From Nocardia veterana NBRC 100344 (GTDB taxonomy: Bacteria > Actinomycetota > Actinomycetes > Mycobacteriales > Mycobacteriaceae): 48,704 nt of DNA. The position numbers and the translations under genes are program-made. Positions 34,345 to 43,271 of this stretch are shown here, piece by piece (the first letter of the stretch is position 1; each line of letters begins with the position of its first letter). The DNA is taken from the NCBI RefSeq assembly GCF_000308855.1, contig NZ_BAGM01000112.1, positions 1-48,704 on the forward strand, written 5' to 3'. Under the pieces are notes generated by a model. It worked only from the letters and a program-made list of their open reading frames with translations. It had not been told where the DNA came from and ran no database searches.

Positions 34345-35205
34345 ATGACGACGGTCGCCGGACCGCACGGACTGCCGCGCATCAGCGGATTTCCGGGTTC
34401 GGACTTCGATCCCACTGCCGACAAATGGTCGGGGGTGGCGATCGGTGAGGATCGGATCCGGGCGTTGGCGATCGGCGCCTACTACGGTCGCAGCTGGAGC
34501 GCATACAACGACACCGTCGCGTTCCTCCCCGAACATCCCGGGAGTTCGGAGACTCGGCGCGAATCCACGATCGAGGGCTTGCACGAGTCGTGGGGTGTCG
34601 ACAATGCCGAGGACGCCCGCGACACCATCGGTCGCCTGCTCAGCGGCATGCACGCACCGTTGTTCGCCATGGTGCATCCGCTGGCCGTCGCCGCCGCACA
34701 GGACACCACGCGCGTCGACCGCACCGGACTCGCCGACAGCCATCGCGAATTCCTGCACACGGTCTCGGAGGTGCGCGGCTATCGCGGGGTGAACGGAATC
34801 GATCGCGATTACGACGCGTGGTTGCAGGCAATCAAATTCGGCATCGTCGACCGGCTCCCGCAGCCGCTGAACACCGATGCCACGGCCTGGGACCTGTCCC
34901 GCATCGTCTTCATCGCCCGGGCCGCGCACACCGCCGGCTACCTGGACGAGGCGGAGTCGTGGGCGCTGCTGGACCGGGCCCTCGCCAAAGCGCAACGGCA
35001 CTACCGCAATTGGCGGCAGTTCGCGTCGGGATTCCTCACCGGCGCCATCTTCTGGGCGGCGACGCAGGATCTCGCGGCGGCCAAGGAGCAGGTCGACGAA
35101 CGTCGCTGGATGATTCGCGGCCTGCTGATGCGGCCCTCCAGTCCGTGGCGGCGGGTCGCGCTGCATCCCGGTGCGCCGGTCTTCGGGCTGTCACCGTTCC
35201 ACTGA
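34345..35205 (+). CDS. DUF1266 domain protein
   Basis: The protein has 286 residues. The C-terminal half carries the DUF1266 pattern: WDLSRIVFIARAAHTAGYLDE, W-x-LLD, then YRNWRQFASGFLTGAIFWA. The function of the family is unknown; copies often occur with toxin or secretion genes. ATG 34345 has GGGGG about 10 bases upstream; the frame also opens with GTG 34330. No transmembrane segment is predicted. Confidence 0.75.
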   Translation: MTTVAGPHGLPRISGFPGSDFDPTADKWSGVAIGEDRIRALAIGAYYGRSWSAYNDTVAFLPEHPGSSETRRESTIEGLHESWGVDNAEDARDTIGRLLSGMHAPLFAMVHPLAVAAAQDTTRVDRTGLADSHREFLHTVSEVRGYRGVNGIDRDYDAWLQAIKFGIVDRLPQPLNTDATAWDLSRIVFIARAAHTAGYLDEAESWALLDRALAKAQRHYRNWRQFASGFLTGAIFWAATQDLAAAKEQVDERRWMIRGLLMRPSSPWRRVALHPGAPVFGLSPFH

Positions 35206-35228
35206 GCTCACCCTGGTTCACCGGGCGG

Positions 35229-36113
35229 TCATCGCGGCATCGCGCGCAGGATGCCGACACCCTCCCATCGGAACCGCTCCGCGTCGACCATGCCGAGTTT
35301 GCGTCGCTCGACCAGCAGTTGCCATTCGCCGAACAGATCCAGCGCGGACGGGCGCGCCATCACGATCGACCCGTCGACGTGTTCGATCTCGCAGGCCAGC
35401 CGCGCCGCCTGCGCGACCCGCAGCAGATCCTCGCTCTCGGTCGAGACGAATTCCAGATCGGTCTGCCCATCCGAAACCCGCAGCGTCGCAACGGATCCCG
35501 GTGGCGCGGCGACGTCGGTGCGGTCCATCGCGGCCACCGGAAACTCGTAGGTCGCGCCCGCCGACACGAACAGCAGCCGCAGGGTGATGATCGCGACCAG
35601 ACCCGGGGCCCCTCGGTGTCCGCACGACGCACATTCGAGCACGTATTCGTCCGGCCGGGCATAGGCGTGCAGGGCGGTGATTTCCCGTGCGCCGAGACCG
35701 GGAGTGCGCATGCGCTCGGCCGCGCGGGCGACGTCGGGCCGGATCGGCCCGTACGGCCCCGGAACCGGCCGGGGCGGGGTGAGATCGGGCCGCTGCCGGA
35801 CGATGCGGCGCATCTCGAGCAGATCGTCGGTGATCGCTCGCACCAGGGCGGCCGCCTGCGGCAGCACCTCCGGCTCCAGGAAAACCGTCGCCGGATTGCG
35901 CCGCGTGGCGACCCCGTCGATCACATGGTCCGGCGCCCGGAAATACAGCAGGATCAGCAACTCGCCGGCATCGGATTCGGCCAGGCAGGCGTCACGCAGA
36001 TCGCCGACCCGGATATCCAGCGCGATATCGTCGTCGATGCTCAGCGGCGTGGTGGTGATGCGGCCGCCGGCGTACCTGATCGCGGTCCGACGCCCCCACA
36101 CCTCCAGCACCAC
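35229..36113 (-). CDS. Hypothetical protein with PH-like and SHOCT-like parts
   Basis: The protein has 294 residues from GTG 36113, which has GGAGG 5 bases upstream; the frame is open to 36257, but the upstream part is Arg/Pro/Ser-rich and looks non-coding. Residues 1-130 are mixed alpha/beta. A central ECASCG (one CxxC) precedes a beta-rich PH-like segment with LRVSDGQTDLEFVS. The C-terminal ALDLFGEWQLLVERRKLGMV resembles a SHOCT helix pair used for oligomerisation. No family is certain. Confidence 0.6.
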   Translation of the reverse strand: MVLEVWGRRTAIRYAGGRITTTPLSIDDDIALDIRVGDLRDACLAESDAGELLILLYFRAPDHVIDGVATRRNPATVFLEPEVLPQAAALVRAITDDLLEMRRIVRQRPDLTPPRPVPGPYGPIRPDVARAAERMRTPGLGAREITALHAYARPDEYVLECASCGHRGAPGLVAIITLRLLFVSAGATYEFPVAAMDRTDVAAPPGSVATLRVSDGQTDLEFVSTESEDLLRVAQAARLACEIEHVDGSIVMARPSALDLFGEWQLLVERRKLGMVDAERFRWEGVGILRAMPR

Positions 36114-36201
36114 CGTATCCTCCACGTCCGGCCCACCGACCTCATCGGGGCCGAATTCTACCGAGCCGCGGGCCCGGGACCGGGCATCGCGACGCGCCCG
36201 G

Positions 36202-36297
36202 TCAGAGGTTGCCGGCGAACATGCTCGCGAGCCCGGTGACGCCGGCCAGGGCGGCACTACCGGTACTCAGTGCGGCGAGGATGAGGGCAGCGATCAT
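36202..36297 (-). CDS. Possible 31-residue membrane peptide
   Basis: An ATG at 36297 with GGAAGG 7 bases upstream encodes a peptide that is hydrophobic along its whole length (MIAALILAALSTGSAALAGV, then TGLASMFAGNL). It sits in the upstream region of the preceding minus-strand gene. A single TM micropeptide is possible; nothing but start signal and composition supports it. Confidence 0.3.
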   Translation of the reverse strand: MIAALILAALSTGSAALAGVTGLASMFAGNL

Positions 36298-36515
36298 CGA
36301 CCAGGCCTTCCGATTGCGGGAGTCAACCGAAAACTACTGCGGCCCAATGCCGTTCACAATCGTCGGCGCAATATTCTCGGCGACCTCCGGGCAGGTTGTC
36401 AGCACATTCCCAGCGACGCCGGATCGAACCTGTGGTACTCGGCGATCCGGCCGCCGCCGGCCGCGCAACCGGATGGCCGTGTCCGGCAGGTGACCACGAG
36501 TGGCACACTGGCCGA

Positions 36516-37571
36516 ATGCTCGGTGTACATCCGGAAACCACCGATATCGCGGAGCTCACCACCCAGCGTCGGGTACTCCGCTACGCCGTCCGGTTCGCCT
36601 ACCTGGCGGCGCTGGCCGCGGCGATCGCCACCGGCGCACTGCCGGGCGGCCGCATCCAGGAGGCCGCGTGGATGATCGGCGGCGTCCTCGCCTTCACCAT
36701 CGATCGGCCCTGGCGGCAACACCTGCGTGTACTGGTCGACTGGCTGCCGCTGATCGCCGCCCTGATGATCTACGACTACACGCGCGATCTGGCCGACAAA
36801 TTGGGCATGCCGCTGCGCATGCACGAACTGGTCGCCATCGATCGGTGGCTGTTCGGCGGCACGGTCCCGACCATCTGGTTGCAGGACCACCTGGCCGGCG
36901 ACGGTCAGCCCTGGTGGACCCCGATCATCGGGGTGGTCTACACGACCCACTTCATCCTGCCCTGGGCGGTCGCGGCGATCTTCTACGTCTATTCGCGGCC
37001 GCTGTGGGTGCGGTACATGCGCCGGATTCTGCTGCTGTCGTATCTGGCGCTGGTCACCTACGTGCTGGTGCCCGCGGCGCCGCCCTGGTATGCCGGGCGG
37101 GAGGGCGCCATCCCGGAACATGTCCGCCGCATCTCGGGTTTCGGGCTGGGAGTCGTCAACCCCGAGGTGAGCGCCCAGTGGCTGGAGGACCACGGCAACT
37201 ACGTCGCCGCCGTGCCCTCCCTGCATACGGCGTTCTCCGTGCTGGTGGCCGCGACCCTGTGGCCGCTGACCAGGCAGTGGTGGCTGCGCGCGATCCTGAT
37301 CGTCTACCCGTGCGCGATGGGCTTCACCCTGGTGTACGGCGGTGAACATTGGGTGTTCGATGTGCTGCTCGGCTGCGTGTACACCGCTGTCACGATCGTA
37401 CTCACCCGGATGTGGGAGAACTGGCGGGCCGGGCGAGCGCTGTTCGGTCCGCTTCCGCCGACCCCTCGGGGCGACGGCGACGCGGACGGTTCGGTGGTGT
37501 CCCCGGGCGAGCGGTCATCCGAAATGGCCGGCGATGGGACTGCTCGGCCCTTCGAGGCCCGGCACGGTTAG
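36516..37571 (+). CDS. PAP2-family phosphatase / inositol-phosphoceramide-synthase-like
   Basis: The 351-residue protein has about six helices and the PAP2 (PF14378-type) motifs: VPAAPPWYAG (motif 1-like), VPSLHTAF (H in motif 2) and GGEHWVFDVLLG (motif 3, HxxxD). In actinomycetes this group includes phosphatidic-acid or phosphatidylinositol-type phosphatases and AUR1-like transferases. The C-terminal 45 residues are hydrophilic. ATG 36516 lacks a good ribosome site. It probably acts in phospholipid or phosphatidylinositol metabolism at the membrane. Confidence 0.85.
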   Translation: MLGVHPETTDIAELTTQRRVLRYAVRFAYLAALAAAIATGALPGGRIQEAAWMIGGVLAFTIDRPWRQHLRVLVDWLPLIAALMIYDYTRDLADKLGMPLRMHELVAIDRWLFGGTVPTIWLQDHLAGDGQPWWTPIIGVVYTTHFILPWAVAAIFYVYSRPLWVRYMRRILLLSYLALVTYVLVPAAPPWYAGREGAIPEHVRRISGFGLGVVNPEVSAQWLEDHGNYVAAVPSLHTAFSVLVAATLWPLTRQWWLRAILIVYPCAMGFTLVYGGEHWVFDVLLGCVYTAVTIVLTRMWENWRAGRALFGPLPPTPRGDGDADGSVVSPGERSSEMAGDGTARPFEARHG

Positions 37572-38002
37572 CGCCGGTTTCGAGGGCCTGGGCAGGACGC
37601 CGCCCGACCCGTTCCCCCTCGACTCGACGGGCGGGTGAACTGATCGTGCAAACCTCGCCGGGATCGGCGGTTTCCCGCTTTTCGCCGAGGTTTCCACGAA
37701 AAGTTGGGGGGTCGCCCCCCGAGGGTGGCCCAGAGCACGCTACCCGAGGGCGCGGGTGTGACGAGCGTCTCTCGACCCGGCCCGCACCCGAGCGCGCGCT
37801 GGTGGGCCGGTGTTTTCGTCGGCTATCAGCGGCCTCGACCGCCGAAAATCGGATGATCGCGTGTCCAGTTCACCGGAATACTGGCGCGGCACCGATGAGT
37901 TGAGTGGATCACGGTCGTCACTTCTCGTGTACGTCCGAGGCACACAGGGGTGACTCGGCGTCGGTCATACCATCTGCCCTCGCGAACACCCGGAGGTTAT
38001 CC
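37572..38002 (+). other. 431-base gap: hairpins and exporter promoter, no gene
   Basis: The gap before the second MFS gene holds no convincing gene; the frames seen are shadows. At 37652-37692 AACCTCG and CGAGGTT frame a loop region, and at 37706-37720 six G, TCG, six C form a tight hairpin followed by a GAGGGTGG run. These may be a terminator for the PAP2 gene or part of a leader for the exporter. Confidence 0.4.
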
Positions 38003-39481
38003 ATGCCCGCCGTCTCTCTCGATCGCCCGACCGGGCGGCGAACACCCGTGGTGGTCCGGCTCCTGGTGCTCGCGACCTTCGTGGTGATCCTGAACGAAAC
38101 GATCATGATCAACGCGATTCCGCGGCTGATGCTCGATCTGCAGGTCACCGAGCGCTCGGCCCAATGGGTCTCGACCGCGTTCATGCTCACCATGGCGGCC
38201 GTCATCCCGGTGACCGGATGGTTCCTGCAGCGCGTGACCACCCGCCGCGCCTATGCCATCGCGATGGGCGTCTTCCTCGCGGGCACCCTGCTGTCGGCGG
38301 TCGCGCCGTCGTTCGCGGTGCTGCTCGTCGGCCGTGTCGTGCAGGCCGGTGGCACGGCGGTGATGATGCCGCTGCTGATGACCACCCTGATGACCGTCGT
38401 TCCGGAAAACGACCGCGGCCGAGTCATGGGCAATGTCACCCTGGCCATCTCGGTCGCACCGGCCATGGGTCCGGTCATCTCCGGCCTGGTATTGCAGTTG
38501 GGTTCGTGGCGTTGGCTTTTCCTGCTGGTGCTGCCCATCGCCGGCGTGGTCACCTTCTTCGGGCTGCGGAAGCTGGAGAACATCGGAGAGCCGGAGAGCG
38601 GCGCGATCGATTGGCCCAGTGTGGTTTTCGCGGCGCTGGGCTTCGGCAGCCTGGTGTACGGGCTCAGCCGGTTCGAGGTCGGCAATATCGCGGTTCCGGC
38701 GCTGATCGTCGGTGCCGGGGTGCTGTTCATCGCGGTGTTCGCGATCCGGCAGATCCGGTTGCAGCGCACCGGTTCGCCGCTGCTGGACCTGCGCATCCTG
38801 TTGTCCGGCACCTACACCAAGGCCCTGGTCCTGATGGCCGTCGCCTTCCTGGCGATGATGGGCTCGATGATTCTGCTGCCGCTCTATCTGCAGAATCTGC
38901 GCTCGCTCTCGCCGTTGGAAACCGGTCTGCTGGTGATGCCGGGCGGGCTGGCGATGGGCCTGCTCGGACCGACGATCGGGCGCCTGTTCGACCGCTTCGG
39001 CGGCCGCATGCTGGTGATCCCCGGCGCGATCGGCATCACCGCGGCGCTGGCCGGTTTCACCCGGATCTCGCTGACGATGCCGTACTGGCAGCTGCTGGCC
39101 CTGCACATTCTGCTGATGGTGTCGCTGGCCGCCGCCTTCACCCCGGTGTTCACGCTGGGACTGGGCGCCCTGCCGCAGCACCTGTACTCGCACGGCAGCT
39201 CGATGCTCGGCACCCTGCAGCAGGTGGCGGCCGCATTCGGCACCGCATTGGTGGTCACCGTGATGACCGCGCGCGCCACCTCGCTCGCCGACAGCGGAAC
39301 CGAGGCGCTGACCGCCCACCTGTCCGGGATGCGGCTGGCCTTCGGGGTGTCGGCGGGCCTGGCACTGATCGTGATTCTCATGGCGGTCTTGTTGCCCAAC
39401 CGCTCGGCGGCCTCGGAGCCGGTTGTCCTCGATGCCGAAGACACCGAGGCGGCGGAGGACACCGAGCTGGTGCGCGGCTGA
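38003..39481 (+). CDS. MFS drug exporter, DHA2 family (LmrB/QacA-like)
   Basis: This 492-residue exporter has about 14 helices. TM1 carries the acidic ILNETIMINAIPRL, TM5 the antiporter motif (ISVAPAMGPVISGL), and a middle loop TRRAYAIA stands in motif A position. It resembles LmrB/Rv-type multidrug pumps. GGAGG lies 8 bases before ATG 38003. A terminator follows at 39511-39545. No regulator gene is adjacent, unlike the first DHA2 exporter in the window. Confidence 0.92.
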   Translation: MPAVSLDRPTGRRTPVVVRLLVLATFVVILNETIMINAIPRLMLDLQVTERSAQWVSTAFMLTMAAVIPVTGWFLQRVTTRRAYAIAMGVFLAGTLLSAVAPSFAVLLVGRVVQAGGTAVMMPLLMTTLMTVVPENDRGRVMGNVTLAISVAPAMGPVISGLVLQLGSWRWLFLLVLPIAGVVTFFGLRKLENIGEPESGAIDWPSVVFAALGFGSLVYGLSRFEVGNIAVPALIVGAGVLFIAVFAIRQIRLQRTGSPLLDLRILLSGTYTKALVLMAVAFLAMMGSMILLPLYLQNLRSLSPLETGLLVMPGGLAMGLLGPTIGRLFDRFGGRMLVIPGAIGITAALAGFTRISLTMPYWQLLALHILLMVSLAAAFTPVFTLGLGALPQHLYSHGSSMLGTLQQVAAAFGTALVVTVMTARATSLADSGTEALTAHLSGMRLAFGVSAGLALIVILMAVLLPNRSAASEPVVLDAEDTEAAEDTELVRG

Positions 39482-39510
39482 CCGGCGTGCGACCCGTCGA
39501 ATCCCGAAAG

Positions 39511-39545
39511 CACTGCCCGCGAGACCTCCGGCCTCGCGGGCAGTG
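39511..39545. terminator. Bidirectional hairpin terminator
   Basis: A perfect 13-bp stem (39511-39523 with 39533-39545) and a 9-base loop lies between the convergent exporter and P450 genes. Confidence 0.85.
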
Positions 39546-39568
39546 TCGTGTTCGGCCGCGCTGCGAGC

Positions 39569-40786
39569 TCAGCCGCGGTCGGGTCCGGGATGCACCGGAA
39601 CCGACAGCGGTCCCACGGTGAAGAACGAAGGGGTGTAAGGGATTTCGGCCGGGTCGATGGCGAGCGTCAGGTCCGGGAATCGCCGGTACAGACTGGACAG
39701 CCCGAGCCGGCCCTCCAGCCGGGCCAGGGGCGCGCCGATGCAGTAGCGCGGCCCGTGCCCGAAGCCGAGGTGCGGCCGCGGCGGGCGGGTGATGTCGAAT
39801 TCGTCCGCGGTCTCACCGTGCTGATCGGTATCCACGCCGGTGGCCTGGTAGACCACTCCGACCGCGTTCCCCTTCGGAATCGGCACGCCGGCGATGGTGA
39901 CGTCGTCCAGGGTGAATCGGAAGCTCGTCATCATCACCGAATGCCGGTAGCGCAGCGTCTCCTCGACGACGTCCGCCCACCGGTCCTCCGCCTTGGCCAG
40001 CGCCAGCTGATCGGGATGCCGGCCGAGCGCGACCACCGCATTGCCGAGCAGATAGACCGTGGTCTCGTGGCCGGCGATCAACATCAGCCACAGCACGGCG
40101 ACCAGTTCGTCCGTGGTCAGCCGGTCGCCCTCGTCGCGCGCCCGCACCAGGTCCGAGGTCAGATCGTCACCGGGTTCGCGCTGTTTGCGCTCGACGAGCT
40201 CATAGAGGTAACCGCGCAGTGCCACCTGGGTCTGGAACGCCTCCTCGGCCGAAATGTTCTGCGACAGTGAGGTCAGTGTCCACTGCCGCAGCTGCGGCCG
40301 CTCCGATTCGGGTACGCCGAACAACTCGCTGATCACCGCCATCGGCAGGGCGTCACAGAAGGCCGGTACCAGATCGACGCGGTCGCCACCGGCGGCGACG
40401 CCGTCGAGCAGGCCGTCGATGATCTCCTGAATCCGCGGCTCCAGCGCCCGCACTCGGGCCGGGGTGAAACCCTTGCCGACGAGTCCGCGCAGCCGCCGAT
40501 GATCCTGGCCGTCCTTGGTGGACAGATGATCGCCCTGCACGATGGCCCGGAACGGCCAGTCCTCGGGGATCGAGCCGTCGTAGAGCGCCGGCCAGTGCTT
40601 CGGATCGCGGGCGAAGGTCTTGTTGTCGCCGGCGAGGATCTCCTCGACCGCCTTGTGGCTCAGGGCGAGGTAGGCGGGAACACCGCCCGGAAATTCGACC
40701 TCGACCACCGGCGCGGTCTTGCGCAGGCGTAAGCAGGTGTCGAGGGGGCGTTCATTGGCATCGGGAAACGCAGGTCGGCTCGTCAT
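39569..40786 (-). CDS. Cytochrome P450 (CYP107/CYP105-like)
   Basis: The protein has 405 residues. The heme-binding loop is FGHGPRYCIGAPLAR with C349 as ligand. The oxygen-activating helix I reads AGHETT and the K-helix ExxR is EETLRYR. Such enzymes hydroxylate hydrophobic substrates with ferredoxin as electron donor; no ferredoxin gene is adjacent. ATG 40786 has AAGGG 7 bases upstream. It is divergent from an acyl-CoA dehydrogenase, and a KstR-type box lies between them, so a role in sterol or lipid breakdown is plausible. Confidence 0.92.
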   Translation of the reverse strand: MTSRPAFPDANERPLDTCLRLRKTAPVVEVEFPGGVPAYLALSHKAVEEILAGDNKTFARDPKHWPALYDGSIPEDWPFRAIVQGDHLSTKDGQDHRRLRGLVGKGFTPARVRALEPRIQEIIDGLLDGVAAGGDRVDLVPAFCDALPMAVISELFGVPESERPQLRQWTLTSLSQNISAEEAFQTQVALRGYLYELVERKQREPGDDLTSDLVRARDEGDRLTTDELVAVLWLMLIAGHETTVYLLGNAVVALGRHPDQLALAKAEDRWADVVEETLRYRHSVMMTSFRFTLDDVTIAGVPIPKGNAVGVVYQATGVDTDQHGETADEFDITRPPRPHLGFGHGPRYCIGAPLARLEGRLGLSSLYRRFPDLTLAIDPAEIPYTPSFFTVGPLSVPVHPGPDRG

Positions 40787-40959
40787 CGCTGAACCCTTCG
40801 AAAATCGACGTGACCGATGGTCACGCGAGGTGTGAGACCTGTTGCGCACGAAATAATCTCAGAATCGTCGCGACGCCGGAGCCGATTGCGTTCCAGCGGT
40901 GGGGAGAGTGCGTGCGGGGCAGCCGGGCGCCGGTTCGACGATCCACGGCGGTCCACAAT

Positions 40960-40973
40960 TAGAACGTGTTCTA
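40960..40973. promoter_or_regulatory. KstR-type operator
   Basis: TAGAACGTGTTCTA is a perfect palindrome that matches the published KstR consensus TNNAACNNGTTNNA at every fixed base. It lies 41 bases before the acyl-CoA dehydrogenase ATG and 173 bases before the P450 ATG, so it can control one or both. KstR represses cholesterol-catabolism genes in mycobacteria, rhodococci and nocardiae. Confidence 0.7.
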
Positions 40974-41014
40974 TATTCGAGGGACCGTTCCGGCAATCCT
41001 CGGGAGTTGACGAC

Positions 41015-42232
41015 ATGTACAAGTGGTCCGACGAAGATCTGATGCTTCGCGACGCCGTGCGCGGCTTCATCAAGAAGGAAATCGAACCACACGTCGAGGA
41101 ACTGGAGAGCGGCACACTGCCGCCGTTCGACATCATCCGCAAGCTGTACGCCACCTTCGGCCTGGACGAGATGGCACGGGAAGGACTGGCGAAATCGCTC
41201 GCCCACGAGGAGGCCGGAACGCCCGGAAAATCCGGTGGTTTCAGCGGTTCGGGCAGCATGGGCGTCATCCTCAACAGCGAGCTGGCCGGAGTCAGCCTGG
41301 GCCTGGTCGCCTCGATGGGTGTGAGCCTCGGACTGGCGGCCGGGACCATCCGCAGCCGCGGCACGCTCGCGCAGAAGAAGCGCTGGCTGCCGGAGCTGGT
41401 CACCTTCGAGAAGGTCGGCGCATGGGCGATCACCGAACCGGACTCGGGCTCGGATGCCTTCGGCGGCATGAAGTCCTACGTCCGCCGCGACGGGGAGGAC
41501 TACATCCTCAACGGCCGCAAGACCTTCATCACCAACGGCCCCTACGCCGACGTGACCGTCGTCTACGCGAAGCTGGACGAGGAGGACGGCACCGACCGCC
41601 GCGACCGCAAGGTGCTGACCTTCGTCCTCGACAAGGGCATGCCGGGTTTCGTGCAGAGCTCGCCGTTCAAGAAGATGGGCATGAATTCCTCCCCCACCGG
41701 CGAGTTGGTCTTCGACAACGTCCGCCTGACCCCCGATCGCCTGCTCGGCGAGACCGAGAATCCCGCCAAGGGCGACGGCAAGGACAGCGCCAAGGAATCC
41801 TTCGCCGCAGAACGCATCGGCATCGCCTCCCTGGCGCTGGGCATCATCAACGAATGTCACCGGCTCTGTGTCGATTACGCGAAATCGCGCACGCTGTGGG
41901 GTAAGGAGATCGGCCACTTCCAGCTGATCCAGCTCAAACTCGCCGAGATGGAGATCGCCCGGATCAATGTGCAGAACATGGTGTTCAACGCCATCGAGCG
42001 CACCGCCGCGGGCGAAAAGGTCTCCCTCGCCGAGGCTTCCGCGATGAAGCTGTACTCCTCCCGCGCCGCCACCGAGGTCGCGATGGAAGCCGTGCAGTTG
42101 TTCGGCGGCAACGGGTACATGGCCGAGTACAAGGTGGAACAGCTTGCCCGCGACGCGAAGTCGCTGATGATCTACGCGGGCAGCAACGAAATCCAGGTGA
42201 CCCACATCGCCAAGGGGCTGCTGAACGGGTAG
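41015..42232 (+). CDS. Acyl-CoA dehydrogenase (FadE type), probable KstR target
   Basis: The 405-residue flavoprotein introduces the alpha-beta double bond in beta-oxidation. FAD/substrate motifs are AWAITEPDSGSDA (136-148) and QLFGGNGYMAEY near the C-terminus. The usual catalytic Glu of medium-chain enzymes (in YEGT) is replaced by Ala: the loop reads YAGSNE (A388). A Glu in the helix motif FAAERIG (E266) sits where isovaleryl- and long-chain-type enzymes keep theirs, so activity is likely. GGGAG lies 8-9 bases before ATG 41015. The KstR-type box upstream points to steroid or branched side-chain degradation. The frame is open upstream, but that part covers the promoter. Confidence 0.9.
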   Translation: MYKWSDEDLMLRDAVRGFIKKEIEPHVEELESGTLPPFDIIRKLYATFGLDEMAREGLAKSLAHEEAGTPGKSGGFSGSGSMGVILNSELAGVSLGLVASMGVSLGLAAGTIRSRGTLAQKKRWLPELVTFEKVGAWAITEPDSGSDAFGGMKSYVRRDGEDYILNGRKTFITNGPYADVTVVYAKLDEEDGTDRRDRKVLTFVLDKGMPGFVQSSPFKKMGMNSSPTGELVFDNVRLTPDRLLGETENPAKGDGKDSAKESFAAERIGIASLALGIINECHRLCVDYAKSRTLWGKEIGHFQLIQLKLAEMEIARINVQNMVFNAIERTAAGEKVSLAEASAMKLYSSRAATEVAMEAVQLFGGNGYMAEYKVEQLARDAKSLMIYAGSNEIQVTHIAKGLLNG

Positions 42233-42339
42233 CGGCGGCAGCGACCCAGGCCCTCGCGGACGGAACTGCACACCGGCCGGCGCGCTGCACCGAGGAGACG
42301 GCGCGCGAGGGCCGGCGACCGGTGAGCAGGCCGGGGCTC

Positions 42340-42720
42340 TCAGACCCGCTGGGCCGCGATCTGCAGCACCAGGCACGCGACGGCCAGCGGAAGGAACACT
42401 CCGGCCGCCAGGTAGAAGGTCTGCCCGTAATCGCCCACCCGGATGTGCGTATAGGCCGCACAGACGAAGTAGAGCACCAAGCCGATCGCGGCCGCCGTTC
42501 CGACGAACGGCACACCGAGCACCCCCAGTAGCAGCCCCGCCGCTCCGGCCAGTTTCAAGGTGCCGATCGGGAACGTGAGCCACGACTGCGGCACTCCCGC
42601 CGTCTCCATCGCAGGCGCCAGCGTCGCCATGACCGGCCCGAATCTGGTGACGGCGGCGCCGCCCGAGAAGGTGTTGGCGGCGATGGTGACGAGCATGACG
42701 CTCAGATAGGCGGCGAACAT
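42340..42720 (-). CDS. DoxX-family membrane protein
   Basis: The 126-residue protein has four membrane helices and fits the DoxX-like family (FAAYLSVMLVTIAA, then KLAGAAGLLLGVLGVP with a Lys in TM2, and GDYGQTFYLAAGVFLPL). These proteins are tied to redox or thiol stress, often under HxlR or MarR control. GAGGAT lies 6 bases before ATG 42720. Its promoter is unusually A/T-rich (42741-42790). Confidence 0.87.
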   Translation of the reverse strand: MFAAYLSVMLVTIAANTFSGGAAVTRFGPVMATLAPAMETAGVPQSWLTFPIGTLKLAGAAGLLLGVLGVPFVGTAAAIGLVLYFVCAAYTHIRVGDYGQTFYLAAGVFLPLAVACLVLQIAAQRV

Positions 42721-42740
42721 CGGATCCTCACTCGGTGGGA

Positions 42741-42790
42741 CGTTTATACGTATCTCAAATTATATCCTTTTCGTATTAAATGTGACAGAG
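42741..42790 (-). promoter_or_regulatory. A/T-rich promoter and possible operator of the DoxX gene
   Basis: On the minus strand a perfect -10 TATAAT (42764-42759) lies about 40 bases before the start codon. An ATACGTAT palindrome sits at 42747-42754, and a partly matching ATACGAAA half-site lies further upstream. The DNA is much richer in A/T than any neighbour. Confidence 0.55.
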
Positions 42791-42926
42791 TCGACCTACT
42801 CGCGGACGGTCGCTCGCCGCCGGACCGCCCGCTGACCTCATCTTCTGCGGTCGCGGCGCCTACGACGGACACCCGCGCGATCACGAGGACACCTGCGGAC
42901 AGCGCCGATCGTGTGAAGGATCTCAT
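42744..42926 (-). pseudogene. Truncated exported-protein gene (signal peptide only)
   Basis: From ATG 42926 (AGGTTGAGA just upstream) the frame gives MRSFTRSALSAGVLVIARVS and VVGAATAEDE, a good actinobacterial signal peptide with cleavage site. After about 38 codons the codon bias is lost and the frame runs through the A/T-rich DoxX promoter to a stop at 42744. The mature protein is missing, so this is probably the stump of a gene cut off by rearrangement. Confidence 0.4.
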
Positions 42927-43271
42927 TCTCAACCTGGGATGACCGGACTGATCAGTGTCGAATTCTCGCCTGCCGCCATCGTGATGACCGGGGTTGGCGC
43001 GTGGTGTCGAGTCCGACCGTGGCGCCCGGCTTACTGATCTGCGGGGCGAGCGCGGTGACATCGACCGTGCTCAGCACTGCGCAACCAGCGCGTGGGACCG
43101 CCACCGTACAGGCGCCGGCCCGCGCCCCGTAGTGCCCGGGTCGCCGAATGCCACTCCCTTCCCGATTTTCCCTGTGCCTGAAAGAGATTCGTGCAGCCGG
43201 GCTTCTCGGTTACCGTAGTCGTGTACCGTTTATGCACTGCTGCAATCGATCTGGTGTTAGTGGTGGGGGTT
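42927..43271 (+). other. 345-base gap before the helicase gene
   Basis: No gene is seen. The DNA changes from the local high G/C to a more mixed composition near 43170, close to the helicase gene. It contains only short frames without start signals. Confidence 0.5.

Noticed and set aside
36126..36257. Upstream extension of the PH-like/SHOCT-like gene
   Set aside because: The extra residues are Arg/Pro/Ser-rich and a better GTG with GGAGG lies at 36113.
37904..38002. Upstream extension of the second exporter
   Set aside because: The extension is hydrophilic, lacks a ribosome site, and GGAGG with ATG 38003 fits the family start.
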